This document shows positions 33,506-42,435 of a stretch of DNA of 64,000 nt, piece by piece (within the stretch, counting starts at the first letter, position 1; each line of letters starts with the position of its first letter). The stretch spans positions 310,001 through 374,000 of the forward strand of contig NZ_BMZM01000001.1 in the NCBI RefSeq assembly GCF_014652795.1, given 5' to 3'. A program made the translations under genes and the position numbers. The stretch comes from Kushneria pakistanensis (GTDB taxonomy: Bacteria; Pseudomonadota; Gammaproteobacteria; Pseudomonadales; Halomonadaceae). The notes below the pieces were generated by a model. The model was not told where the DNA came from, made no database searches, and saw only the letters and a list, made by a program, of their open reading frames with translations.

Positions 33506-34731
33506 CGGAGCAGACGGCTCGGGCCGGTGTACAGCAGGGCACCATGGGAATGGCGCTTGTCATTCTGCTGGCACTTTTGACCGCACTGGATGCCATGGCC
33601 ATCGACATGTATCTGCCCGGCATGCCGATGATCGCCGAGGACTATGGGATTTCGGCCGGCAGCGTACAGCAGACGCTGTCCGTCTTTCTGGCAGGCCTGG
33701 CGCTGGGCCAGTGCCTCTACGGCCCGTTGCTGGAGCGCTACGGTCGCCGCCTGCCGCTCATGGTGGGGCTGGTCATCTTTGTGGCCGGTTCGGTAATGGC
33801 TGCCCTGGCGCCCACGCTTGAGTGGCTGCTGGTGGCGCGTTTTGCCCAGGCCATCGGCGCGGCTGCCGGACTGGTGGCCCCGCGCGCCATCGTGGCCGAT
33901 GTCTGCGACGTCAAAAGCTCGGCGAAAATCTTTTCGCTGTTGATGCAGGTGATGATGATCGCCCCGGTGGTAGCCCCCATGATGGGCGGCTTCATGCTGA
34001 CGCATGGCGGCTGGCGGGGCATTTTCTGGGTGCTGGCGGTGTTTGGTGCCATCGGACTGATCTGGAGTCTGATGGCCATTCCGGAGTCGCTGGCGCCCGA
34101 GCGTCGCGTGGCGCTGAGTGTGGGCGGCGTGGTACGTGGCTATCTGAGGCAGTCGCGCCGCCGGGTCTACATGGCCTACACGGCCGCCGGAGGGTTCGTG
34201 CTGGGCTCGCTTTTTACCTACATCAGCGCGTCTGCATTCGTCTTCACCGACTACTTCGGCATGACGCCGACCCATTTCAGCTATCTGTTTGCCGCCAACT
34301 CGGTCGGGCTGATTCTGGGAGGTACGCTGGCCAACGTGCTGGCCGGGCGCGGCATGACGCCGGCGCAGGTCACCTACATCGGTCTGGGCGTGCACGCCGT
34401 GGCCGGCGGGCTTTTGTATCTGGCAGTGACGGCCGGCATGGCGAGTCTTGAGGTCTATGTGGCGCTGCTGGGGCTGGCCATCGGCGCACTCGGCCTGGTG
34501 TTTGGTAACCTGACCGCGCTGACCATGAATCACGGCGGGCCACAGGCGGGCGTTGCCTCGGCGCTGATGGGTACGCTGCACTATCTGCTGGCGGCATGCG
34601 TGGGCTATGTGGTGAGTTTGGCCACCCAGGGGCCCGGCCTGATGCCGTTGACCATTGCTGTCTGCGCTGTGCTTGCCATCGTCATGTGCGTGCTGGCCGG
34701 GCGATTGATTCGCCATGACGCCAGTGAATGA
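33502..34731 (+). CDS. MFS drug-resistance transporter, Bcr/CflA family
   Basis: 409 residues, 12 membrane helices. Family blocks: ALDAMAIDMYLPGMPMIAEDY at helix 1, the motif LYGPLLERYGRRLPL after helix 2, and RFAQAIGAAAGLVAPRAIVADV in helix 4-5. These match Bcr/CflA pumps that export drugs such as bicyclomycin or chloramphenicol in exchange for protons. The actual substrate is not predictable. It is translationally coupled to its probable repressor. Confidence 0.9.
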   Translation: MTEQTARAGVQQGTMGMALVILLALLTALDAMAIDMYLPGMPMIAEDYGISAGSVQQTLSVFLAGLALGQCLYGPLLERYGRRLPLMVGLVIFVAGSVMAALAPTLEWLLVARFAQAIGAAAGLVAPRAIVADVCDVKSSAKIFSLLMQVMMIAPVVAPMMGGFMLTHGGWRGIFWVLAVFGAIGLIWSLMAIPESLAPERRVALSVGGVVRGYLRQSRRRVYMAYTAAGGFVLGSLFTYISASAFVFTDYFGMTPTHFSYLFAANSVGLILGGTLANVLAGRGMTPAQVTYIGLGVHAVAGGLLYLAVTAGMASLEVYVALLGLAIGALGLVFGNLTALTMNHGGPQAGVASALMGTLHYLLAACVGYVVSLATQGPGLMPLTIAVCAVLAIVMCVLAGRLIRHDASE

Positions 34732-34822
34732 ATACGACGGTCGCTGGTTGTTCGTTAAGCCGCTATCTTTTTTGTGACGTCGGGTGCCGGGCACCCACAC
34801 GCAAGCAACAGGGAAACGACCC

Positions 34823-35689
34823 ATGAGTGATCAGGAATACACACCGCCCACGGTCTGGGAACCGAAAGAGAGTGGCGGCAAGTTTGCCAGCATCAACCGT
34901 CCGGTGGCCGGGCCTACCCATGACAAGGCACTGTCAGTGGGCAAGCATCCGTTTCAGCTCTACTCGCTGGCCACGCCCAACGGCGTAAAGGCCTCGATCA
35001 TGCTCGAGGAGCTGCTGGCACTGGGCCATGAGGGCGCTGAATACGATGCGTGGCTGGTCGATATCGGCGAGGGGGATCAGTTCGGCAGCGGCTTTGTCGA
35101 GATCAACCCGAACTCCAAGATCCCGGCGCTGGTGGATCACACCACCGAGACGCCTACGCGGGTATTCGAGTCCGGTTCGATCCTGCTCTATCTGGCGGAT
35201 AAGTTCGGCGAGCTACTGCCAGGTGAACACAGAGCGCGTACCGAAACCATGAACTGGCTGTTCTGGCAGATGGGCAGCGCACCGTTTCTGGGCGGTGGCT
35301 TCGGCCACTTCTACGCCTATGCGCCGGTGAAGCTCGAGTACCCGATCGATCGCTACACCATGGAAGCCAAGCGCCAGCTCGACGTGCTCAACCGTCATCT
35401 GGCTGACAACCGGTACATGGCAGGCGATGAGTACACCATTGCCGATATCGCCATCTGGTCCTGGTATGGTCAGCTGGTGCTGGGGCGTTTGTATGAAGCC
35501 GCGGCGTTCCTGCAGGTGCACACCTACGATCACGTGGTGCGCTGGGCCAAGGAGATCGACGCTCGCCCGGCCGTACAGCGTGGCCGCATGGTCAATCGCA
35601 CCTTCGGTGAGCCGGAAACCCAGCTCCATGAGCGCCATGATGCGAGCGACTTCGACACGAAAACGCAGGATAAGGTCGGTCAGAACTGA
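34823..35689 (+). CDS. yghU: YghU-like glutathione S-transferase/disulfide-bond oxidoreductase
   Basis: 288 residues from ATG 34823 with AGGGA upstream. The N-terminal extension YTPPTVWEPKESGGKFASINRP, found in YghU/YfcG-type GSTs, precedes a thioredoxin-fold domain with TPNGVKASIMLEEL. The residues INPNSKIPALVD and FESGSILLYLAD bind glutathione. The C-terminal helical domain contains the YghU block GGGFGHFYAYAP. The family reduces disulfides using two bound glutathiones. It is monocistronic, with a strong terminator. Confidence 0.9.
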   Translation: MSDQEYTPPTVWEPKESGGKFASINRPVAGPTHDKALSVGKHPFQLYSLATPNGVKASIMLEELLALGHEGAEYDAWLVDIGEGDQFGSGFVEINPNSKIPALVDHTTETPTRVFESGSILLYLADKFGELLPGEHRARTETMNWLFWQMGSAPFLGGGFGHFYAYAPVKLEYPIDRYTMEAKRQLDVLNRHLADNRYMAGDEYTIADIAIWSWYGQLVLGRLYEAAAFLQVHTYDHVVRWAKEIDARPAVQRGRMVNRTFGEPETQLHERHDASDFDTKTQDKVGQN

Positions 35690-35713
35690 TCGTCCCTGGT
35701 GTTGAACGACAAG

Positions 35714-35739
35714 AAGCCCGGCCCCGTGCCGGGCTTTTT
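35714..35739 (+). terminator. Rho-independent terminator of yghU
   Basis: AAGCCCGGC (35714-35722) pairs with GCCGGGCTT (35728-35736), loop CCCGT, T-run to 35739. Confidence 0.92.
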
Positions 35740-35866
35740 GATGTCTACAGCCTGAATGCGCACGCTGGCGGCAACGTGTCGCGTGTCAGCTGTCGCCCGA
35801 AAAGACGTCGCTGCGTATGCTGTGGTGATACAAGGCGCACGGATGAACCACGCAGGGGAAGCAGCA

Positions 35867-37258
35867 ATGGAAGAGGGCAGCGTGAAGGACGAGATCCACG
35901 ATGTGGTCGTGATTGGCGGCGGGGCGACAGGCCTTGCGGCTGCGCGCACTCTGGCGCGGCGCGGCAGGCGGGTGGTGCTGCTTGAGCGCGAAGCGCGCGT
36001 CGGCGGCAATATCAGCACCCGGCAGGATGGAAAGTGGCAGACCGAGATCGGCCCCAACACGCTGATCATGAAACCGCCGCTCTACCATCTGCTTGAGGAG
36101 ATGGGTTTGCTCAAGGAGGTACAATCGGCCAATGCATCGGCACAGAAGCGTTTTGTGGCGATGGATGGCCATCCGGTGGCGCTGCCCACCCACCCGCTGC
36201 GCGCCCTGAATAACCCCCTGATCGGGCGCGAGGGCTGGTCACGGATCGTGCGTGAACCCTTCGTCAAGCGCAGCAGCGCGCCCGAGGAAAGCCTGGCCGG
36301 CTTTGTCGAGCGTCGCCTGGGGCGTCGGGTGCTGGAACGCATGGTCGATCCGTTTGTTTCGGGTGTGTATGCCGGTGATCCGCAACGGCTCTCGGCGCAG
36401 GCCGCCATGCCGCGTCTGGTCGCCATCGAGCGCGAACACGGCTCGTTGATTCGCGGCGGCCTGACCCGGCTCTGGCAGTCGCGCCGGGCCACTCCCGAGA
36501 TGCCCGCCGAGTGGCGCGGCAAGCTGGTGAGCTTCCCGGGCGGGCTTGAGCGTCTGGCCGAGCGGCTTGGCGAGGAGATCACGACCCACGGCGGCGAGAT
36601 CCAGTGTTCGTGCGAGGTGAGCACCATCAGCAAAATGGATGATGGCTGGGAGATCACCGACAGCACCGGGCGTCGCTTTCGCACGCGTGAGCTGGTACTG
36701 GCCGTTTCTGCCCCCGTAGCGATCCAGCTTCTGACGCCGCTGGATGAAGCGCTGGCGGCGCCACTTGAAGAGATCGCCTATCCGCCGGTCAACGCCGTCG
36801 CACTCGGCTTTCGCCGCGAGGACATCACGCATGCCCTTGATGGTTTCGGCGTGCTGATCCCCAGCATCGAAAAGCGCCGCACGCTGGGAGCGCTGTTCTC
36901 CTCGACCATCTTTGAAGGCCGCGCGCCCAGCGGACACTGCCTGATCAATGCCTTTATCGGCGGGCGGCGTCAGCCCGAAGCCGCCGAAGGCAGCGATGCC
37001 GATCAGGTCCAGCAGGTGCTCTACGACCTGCGCGACCTGCTGGGTATTCGCGGCGATCCGGTCTGGCAGCAGGTCAGCCGCTGGCCGCGGGCGATTCCGC
37101 AGTATGAGCTGGGCCATCTGGAGCGCATTGCACGACTGGATAGTGCGCTTGAACGCCACGCCGGGCTGCATCTGGCCGGCAACTGGCGTGACGGCATTGC
37201 GGTGGGGGATTGCCTTGAAAACGGTCGCAAGCTGGGGGAGCGACTGGCCGCGGGGTAG
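35867..37258 (+). CDS. hemG: Protoporphyrinogen oxidase, oxygen-dependent HemY type
   Basis: 463 residues from ATG 35867, preceded by AGGGG at eight-base spacing; ATG 35843 with AAGG is an alternative. The FAD-binding motif VVVIGGGATGLAAARTLARRG is at about 9-30, with the second glycine segment RVGGNISTRQ. A central block SGVYAGDPQRLSAQAAMPRLVAIE matches the PPOX family, and the C-terminal FAD block is LAGNWRDGIAVGDCLENG. It oxidises protoporphyrinogen IX to protoporphyrin IX in haem synthesis. The symbol is shared with an unrelated flavodoxin-like enzyme in E. coli. It has no haem-pathway neighbours here. Confidence 0.85.
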   Translation: MEEGSVKDEIHDVVVIGGGATGLAAARTLARRGRRVVLLEREARVGGNISTRQDGKWQTEIGPNTLIMKPPLYHLLEEMGLLKEVQSANASAQKRFVAMDGHPVALPTHPLRALNNPLIGREGWSRIVREPFVKRSSAPEESLAGFVERRLGRRVLERMVDPFVSGVYAGDPQRLSAQAAMPRLVAIEREHGSLIRGGLTRLWQSRRATPEMPAEWRGKLVSFPGGLERLAERLGEEITTHGGEIQCSCEVSTISKMDDGWEITDSTGRRFRTRELVLAVSAPVAIQLLTPLDEALAAPLEEIAYPPVNAVALGFRREDITHALDGFGVLIPSIEKRRTLGALFSSTIFEGRAPSGHCLINAFIGGRRQPEAAEGSDADQVQQVLYDLRDLLGIRGDPVWQQVSRWPRAIPQYELGHLERIARLDSALERHAGLHLAGNWRDGIAVGDCLENGRKLGERLAAG

Positions 37259-37299
37259 TCATTCAGCCGTCGAGCGCGCTGCGTACTGATCAGACACGT

Positions 37300-37317
37300 C
37301 TGTCGTCTTCCTGTCAC
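37300..37317 (+). promoter_or_regulatory. Pho box
   Basis: CTGTCGTCTTCCTGTCAC consists of two CTGTCAY-like 7-mers with an 11-base period (one mismatch in the first). A third half-site TTGTCAT at 37333-37339 is exactly 22 bases on, in phase. It lies about 95 bases before phnD, the expected place for PhoB activation. Confidence 0.75.
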
Positions 37318-37410
37318 ATTTGTTGCCCAGGATTGTCATCTGTCAGCCACATCACACTGACCAGCCCTCCACGCTGGTCAGCGACAGAACATTTCAGGGA
37401 AACGATCCTC

Positions 37411-38370
37411 ATGCGTATGAAGACCTGCGGTGCGCTCGCCGCATTCCTGCTGGCCCTGCCACTGGCACAGACGGCACAGGCCGAGTTTCAGCTGAGCAGC
37501 CGTTACAGCGATAACGACGGTGACATGGTCGCGGATATCCCCACCGATTCGTCTCAATGGCGTGACCCGAGCACCCTGATCTTTGCCTATACCCCGGTCG
37601 AGGACCCGGCCATGTACGCCGATGTGTGGTCGGATTTTCTCGACCACATGAGCGAGGTGACCGGCAAACGGGTGCAGTTCTTCCCGGTGCAGTCCAACGC
37701 GGCCCAGATCGAGGCGATGCGTGCCGGGCGGCTGCACGTGGCCGGTTTCAGCACCGGCACCACGCCGCTGGCGGTTGCCTGCGCGGGGTTTCGTCCCTTT
37801 ATCATGATGGCCGCCGACGACGGCTCCTTTGGCTATGAAATGGAGATCATCACCTGGCCGGGCTCCGGCATTGACGATGTTGCAGGTCTCAAGGGCCGCG
37901 AAATGGCCTTTACCTCCGAGACCTCCAACTCGGGCTTCAAGGCGCCGTCGGCCATTCTGGACGCCGAGTTTGGTCTCAAGGCCGGGCGCGACTACAAGGC
38001 AGTCTTCTCGGGCGCGCATGACAGCTCGATTCTGGGAGTGGCCAATCATGACTATCCGGCTGCAGCGATTGCCAACTCGGTGCGCGATCGCATGCTCGAG
38101 CGCGGCGTGGTCAAGGCTGATCAGTTGACCTCGCTTTATACGTCACAGACTTTCCCCACCACCGGCTACGGCGTGGCCCATGACCTGAACCCCGAGCTGC
38201 AGGAGAAGATCCAGGAGGCCTTCAGGACCTTCGACTGGCAGGGCTCCGGTCTCGAGAAGGAGTTTGGACCCGGCGGTGAGGCGCAGTTCATCGACATCAA
38301 CTTCAAGGATGACTGGGCCGTGATTCGCACCATCGATGAAGCCAACGGCGTGAGCTACGAGTGCGGCTGA
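37411..38370 (+). CDS. phnD: Phosphonate/phosphite ABC transporter substrate-binding protein PhnD
   Basis: 319 residues. A signal peptide ends near TAQAEF. The mature protein is a class II periplasmic binding fold of the PhnD type: [17 protein letters not shown] (first lobe), [21 protein letters not shown] (ligand loop), [20 protein letters not shown], and hinge segment [12 protein letters not shown]. It captures a phosphonate, phosphite or related oxyanion and delivers it to PhnE. It heads the operon phnD-phnC-phnE-phnE, preceded by a Pho box. Confidence 0.9.
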   Translation: MRMKTCGALAAFLLALPLAQTAQAEFQLSSRYSDNDGDMVADIPTDSSQWRDPSTLIFAYTPVEDPAMYADVWSDFLDHMSEVTGKRVQFFPVQSNAAQIEAMRAGRLHVAGFSTGTTPLAVACAGFRPFIMMAADDGSFGYEMEIITWPGSGIDDVAGLKGREMAFTSETSNSGFKAPSAILDAEFGLKAGRDYKAVFSGAHDSSILGVANHDYPAAAIANSVRDRMLERGVVKADQLTSLYTSQTFPTTGYGVAHDLNPELQEKIQEAFRTFDWQGSGLEKEFGPGGEAQFIDINFKDDWAVIRTIDEANGVSYECG

Positions 38371-38434
38371 TGTTTTTCATGCGGCTATCCCGGCCGGGCG
38401 ATGGGCGCCCGGCTGTCACTCACGGAGACTTGTC

Positions 38435-39250
38435 ATGCTGACCATCAAGGGACTCTCCAAGACCTATCGCACCGGCGATAGCGCCCTGAAAAACGTCTCT
38501 CTCACCGTGCCCGGCGGTCAGATCATCGGGCTGATCGGACCCTCGGGCGCCGGCAAGTCCACACTGATTCGCTGTATTAACCGGCTGGTCGAGCCCACGT
38601 CCGGTCAGGTGCTGCTGGGCGATATCGACCTCACCCGGCTGGGCGGGGCAGGGCTGCGTGTCCAGCGCCGGCGTATCGGGATGATCTTTCAGGAATATGC
38701 CCTGGTCGAGCGCCTGACCGTGATGGAAAACGTGCTTTCCGGTCGGCTTGGCTACGTGCCGTTCTGGCGCAGCTGGACGCGGCGCTTTCCGGGCGAGGAC
38801 ATTCAGCGTGCCTGGGCGCTGCTTGATCGCGTGGGTTTGATGGATCACGCCAACAAGCGCGCCGATACGCTTTCCGGCGGTCAGCGCCAGCGGGTCGGTA
38901 TTGCCCGGGCACTTGCCCAAGCGCCGGAGCTTTTGCTGATCGATGAGCCCACTGCCAGTCTTGATCCGCGCACCAGCCGACAGATCATGCGCCTGCTGAC
39001 CGAACTCTGCGCCGAGCGACAGCTGCCGGCCATCGTCAACATCCACGATGTACCGCTGGCCAGGCAGTTCGTGCAGCGCCTGATCGGCCTGCGCGCCGGT
39101 GAAGTCGTGTTTGACGGGCCGCCCGAGGCCCTTGATGAGGCCATGCTGACGCATATCTATGGCGAGGAAGAGTGGCAGACAAATGCACCGGAAGAGGATG
39201 ACGCGCCGCCTGCACCCGCCATGCCCGAAGCACGGGCGCTGGCCTCATGA
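38435..39250 (+). CDS. phnC: Phosphonate ABC transporter ATPase PhnC
   Basis: 271 residues. Walker [10 protein letters not shown] near 37-45, Q loop [18 protein letters not shown], the signature [15 protein letters not shown] near 147, Walker [13 protein letters not shown], and switch His in [11 protein letters not shown]. The block [13 protein letters not shown] is characteristic of PhnC. It powers import through the two PhnE permeases. The first permease gene overlaps its end by four bases. The last 30 residues form an extra Pro/Ala/Glu-rich tail. Confidence 0.93.
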   Translation: MLTIKGLSKTYRTGDSALKNVSLTVPGGQIIGLIGPSGAGKSTLIRCINRLVEPTSGQVLLGDIDLTRLGGAGLRVQRRRIGMIFQEYALVERLTVMENVLSGRLGYVPFWRSWTRRFPGEDIQRAWALLDRVGLMDHANKRADTLSGGQRQRVGIARALAQAPELLLIDEPTASLDPRTSRQIMRLLTELCAERQLPAIVNIHDVPLARQFVQRLIGLRAGEVVFDGPPEALDEAMLTHIYGEEEWQTNAPEEDDAPPAPAMPEARALAS

Positions 39251-40053
39251 GCGCCTTGAACTATCCGCGTCACTGGAAGCGCCCGCCGCAGATCATTCAT
39301 CACCCCGGCTGGCGAAGGGCCTTAAGCGTGGCGGCTGTCGTCTATCTGGTACTGGCGATCGGCTCGCTGGAGGTCGACTGGCAGCGGGTCAGCATCGGCC
39401 TTGAGCGTGGGCAGCGCTTTGTGATGGGCTTTCTGCAGCCGGATTTTGTCAGCCGTCAGCGCGATATTGTCAGTGGGCTGAGCGAAAGTTTGACCATGAC
39501 GCTGACCTCGACCGTGGTCGGTATTCTCATCTCGATTCCGATCGGCATCGGCGCGGCGCGCAACCTGACGCCGCGGCCGGTCTATCTGATCTGTCGCTCG
39601 ATCATCGCCGTCAGCCGCTCGCTGCAGGAGATTATCATCGCCATTTTTCTGGTGGCGATGTTCGGCTTTGGCCCCTTTGCCGGCTTTCTGACGCTGGCCT
39701 TTGCCACCATCGGCTTTCTGGCCAAGCTTCTGGCCGATGACATCGAGGAGGCAAGCAGCACACAGCTCGAAGCGATACGCGCCACCGGCGCCTCCTGGTG
39801 GCAGATGATCAACTACGCCGTTGAGCCGCAGGTGCTGCCGCGGCTGATCGGGCTGTCGCTCTATCGCCTGGACATCAATTTTCGTGAAAGCGCGGTGATC
39901 GGCATTGTCGGTGCCGGCGGCATCGGCGCCACGCTCAATACCGCCATCGATCGCTACGAGTACGACAGCGCCGGCGCGATTTTGCTGATCATCATCGCCA
40001 TCGTGATGGTCTCGGAGTACGTCTCGGGTCTGGTCAGGAAATGGGTGCAATGA
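39247..40053 (+). CDS. phnE: Phosphonate ABC transporter permease PhnE (first)
   Basis: 268 residues, six hydrophobic segments. The permease EAA loop is readable as [31 protein letters not shown] at about 175-205, and [21 protein letters not shown] is the PhnE C-terminal signature. It starts inside the phnC stop region (ATGA). It pairs with the following permease, either as a heterodimer or as a second homodimer. Confidence 0.92.
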   Translation: MSALNYPRHWKRPPQIIHHPGWRRALSVAAVVYLVLAIGSLEVDWQRVSIGLERGQRFVMGFLQPDFVSRQRDIVSGLSESLTMTLTSTVVGILISIPIGIGAARNLTPRPVYLICRSIIAVSRSLQEIIIAIFLVAMFGFGPFAGFLTLAFATIGFLAKLLADDIEEASSTQLEAIRATGASWWQMINYAVEPQVLPRLIGLSLYRLDINFRESAVIGIVGAGGIGATLNTAIDRYEYDSAGAILLIIIAIVMVSEYVSGLVRKWVQ

Positions 40054-40877
40054 ACGAGCCACAACACCACTCGCCACAACACTACTCGCAGCTCTGGCAG
40101 TGGCGCACGCCACGCACGAAGCTGCTGCTCTGGGCCGGCTGGCTGGCGCTGGTGGCGCTGTTTGTCTGGTGCTGGCAGGTGATGACCCAGGACACCATCT
40201 GGATGTTTGTGCAGGATGCACCGTCCCAGGCCGCCGACATCGGCAGTCGTATGGTGCCGCCGCGCTGGAGTTATCTGCCGGAGCTTTTAAAGCCGCTGTG
40301 GGACACGCTCAACATGGCCACCCTGGGCACGCTGGGCGGCGTGATCATGGCCGTGCCGGTCGCCTTTCTGGCCGCGCGCAACACCACGCCGAGTGTGGCG
40401 CTGGTGCGCCCGGTGGCGCTTTTCATCATCGTGACCTCGCGCTCGATCAACTCGCTGATCTGGGCGCTGCTGCTGGTGGCCGTCATCGGTCCGGGGCTGC
40501 TGGCCGGCATCGTGGCGATTGCGCTGCGCTCGATCGGCTTTGTAGCCAAGCTTTTGTATGAGGCGATCGAGGAGACCGACGCCCGCCAGATCGAGGCCAT
40601 TACCGCCACCGGTGCCGGGCGCGCTCAGGTCCTCAACTATGGCTACCTGCCGCAGCTGCTGCCGGCCTTCTGCGGCATCTCGGTCTTTCGCTGGGACATC
40701 AACATCCGCGAGAGCGCCATCCTCGGGCTGGTCGGCGCCGGCGGTCTTGGCCTCAAACTGCAGGCCTCACTCAATGTACTCGCCTGGCCGCAGGTCACCA
40801 TGATTCTTTTGTTGATTCTGGGCACGGTGGTGGTGAGTGAGTGGGTCTCGGCGCGAGTGCGGCGGGCGATTATCTAG
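40050..40877 (+). CDS. phnE: Phosphonate ABC transporter permease PhnE (second)
   Basis: 275 residues from ATG 40050, giving an ATGA overlap with the first permease like the other joints in this operon. A start at 40041 is in frame too. Six hydrophobic segments, EAA loop EETDARQIEAITATGAGRAQVLNYGYLPQ, and C-terminal RWDINIRESAILGLVGAGGLG. A long periplasmic loop lies between the first two helices. A hairpin follows 36 bases after the stop. Confidence 0.92.
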   Translation: MNEPQHHSPQHYSQLWQWRTPRTKLLLWAGWLALVALFVWCWQVMTQDTIWMFVQDAPSQAADIGSRMVPPRWSYLPELLKPLWDTLNMATLGTLGGVIMAVPVAFLAARNTTPSVALVRPVALFIIVTSRSINSLIWALLLVAVIGPGLLAGIVAIALRSIGFVAKLLYEAIEETDARQIEAITATGAGRAQVLNYGYLPQLLPAFCGISVFRWDINIRESAILGLVGAGGLGLKLQASLNVLAWPQVTMILLLILGTVVVSEWVSARVRRAII

Positions 40878-40912
40878 CGTTAAACCTTATCCGGCAGGCA
40901 GGGCAATGATCA

Positions 40913-40942
40913 GCGCCCCGGTATTTCCCGATACCGGGGCGC
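40913..40942 (+). terminator. Hairpin terminator of the phn operon
   Basis: Perfect 12-bp stem GCGCCCCGGTAT/ATACCGGGGCGC with loop TTCCCG. The following sequence is TATTGGTTG, so the T-tract is poor. Confidence 0.65.
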
Positions 40943-41157
40943 TATTGGTTGCAGCCAAGTGGTTGATACCCGGGAATCACGACGCTTTGGTATCAACTAT
41001 TCTTTTAAGGAATAAATACATGCTTTCGTGTCGTACTTTTTTGCCCGCACGTTAATGGCATAATCCCCGCCCAAAGCAGCGCGGCCGTCTGTCGGACTGC
41101 GCCTGGCGCGCTATGGTGTCGCGGTCGAGGCTTGTTTCTCCTCTTCAAGGATGTCTG

Positions 41158-42435
41158 ATGAAAACCCTGTTTCATGCCTATTTAAAGGCTTCCCTGATCC
41201 TGCGCGTGACGCTGGCGCTGGTGCTGGGTGTGGTCGCCGGTCTTTTCGGCGGTGAATACGTGACCTGGCTGTCGCCACTTGGCGATCTGCTGCTGCGCCT
41301 TCTGCAGTTTCTGATCGTGCCGATCGTGCTCTTTACTCTGATGGTCGGTATCAATCAGGCCGATGTGGGCAGCATGGGGCGGATTGGGCGCAAGGTGCTG
41401 CTCTATTACGTGGTGACCACGGCGCTGGCGATCATGGTGGGGCTGGCGGTGGCCACGCTGTTTAATCCGGGGCAGGGCCTGACACTGGACACCGATGCCA
41501 GCGTCAGCGTGCCGGAAAACCCGGGGCTGGTGCAGGTGCTTTTGAATATCGTGCCCAGCAACATCGTCTCGGCGTTTGCCGAGCCCAACCTGCTGGGGAT
41601 TATCTTTACCGCGGTGGTGTTTGGCCTGGCGCTGTTGTTCATGCGCAGCAGTGACGCGCAGCGCGAGCTGGGCGATCACCTCTACCGTCTGCTGGAAGGG
41701 CTCAATGCCGTGACCATGAAGGTCATGGCCGGTGTGCTGCATGTAGTGCCGATCGGCGTGTTTGCGATCGTGGCCAATACCGTCAGCCAGCAGGGGCTTG
41801 CAACCATCCTGTCGCTGGGTGACATGGTGATGGTGCTCTATATCGCGCTCGGCGTGCACCTGCTGGTCTACTGCGTATTGATGAAGCTTTTCGGCGTACG
41901 GCTGCGGGATTTCTTTCGCGAGGCGCGCACGCCCATGGCGACGGCCTTTGCGACCCAGAGCAGCACCGGCGTGCTGCCGTTGAGTCTCAATGCCGCCAAT
42001 CGCATGGGACTGCCGCAGTCGCTCTACGGCTTCAGTCTGCCGCTGGGCGCGACCATCAACATGGACGGTGCGGCGATTCGTATTGCCATCTCGGCGGTAT
42101 TTGCTGCCAACGTGATGGGCACGCCGCTGGATATTGCCACCATGGCGCAGATCGTGCTGATCGGCACGCTGATCTCGATCGGCACCGCCGGGGTGCCGGG
42201 GGCAGGCATCGTGATGATCGCGACCGTCTTTTCCCAGGTCGGCCTGCCGATCGAAACCGTGGCACTTCTGACCTCGATCGATGCGCTGGTGGGCATGGGC
42301 TGCACCGCGCTCAACGTCACCGGTGATCTGGCCGGTACGGCGCTGATCGCGCGCAGCGAGCGCAAGGGCCGGAAGACGTCCGGCAGAAGGAAAAGCGCTC
42401 CCGTCGAGTCCAGCAAGATGGAGCCGCGGCTGTGA
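41158..42435 (+). CDS. Dicarboxylate/amino acid:cation symporter (DAACS family)
   Basis: 425 residues from ATG 41158, preceded by AAGG at seven bases. Eight membrane helices and two re-entrant loops are expected. The serine-rich loop is seen as ATQSSTGVLPLSLNAANRMG near 265. The ion-binding helix is PLGATINMDGAAIRIAISAVF (the NMDG motif) near 300. The second hairpin is IGTAGVPGAGIVMIATVF. It imports glutamate, aspartate, serine/threonine or C4-dicarboxylates with Na+ or H+; this branch resembles GltP/SstT-like carriers. It shares four bases with the downstream oxidase gene. Confidence 0.9.
   Translation: MKTLFHAYLKASLILRVTLALVLGVVAGLFGGEYVTWLSPLGDLLLRLLQFLIVPIVLFTLMVGINQADVGSMGRIGRKVLLYYVVTTALAIMVGLAVATLFNPGQGLTLDTDASVSVPENPGLVQVLLNIVPSNIVSAFAEPNLLGIIFTAVVFGLALLFMRSSDAQRELGDHLYRLLEGLNAVTMKVMAGVLHVVPIGVFAIVANTVSQQGLATILSLGDMVMVLYIALGVHLLVYCVLMKLFGVRLRDFFREARTPMATAFATQSSTGVLPLSLNAANRMGLPQSLYGFSLPLGATINMDGAAIRIAISAVFAANVMGTPLDIATMAQIVLIGTLISIGTAGVPGAGIVMIATVFSQVGLPIETVALLTSIDALVGMGCTALNVTGDLAGTALIARSERKGRKTSGRRKSAPVESSKMEPRL

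Noticed and set aside
33406-34824. 472-codon minus-strand frame opposite the TetR and MFS genes
   Set aside because: Product is His/Gln/Arg-rich without domains; the plus strand carries clear TetR and MFS proteins. GC-rich codon bias makes long antisense frames common here.
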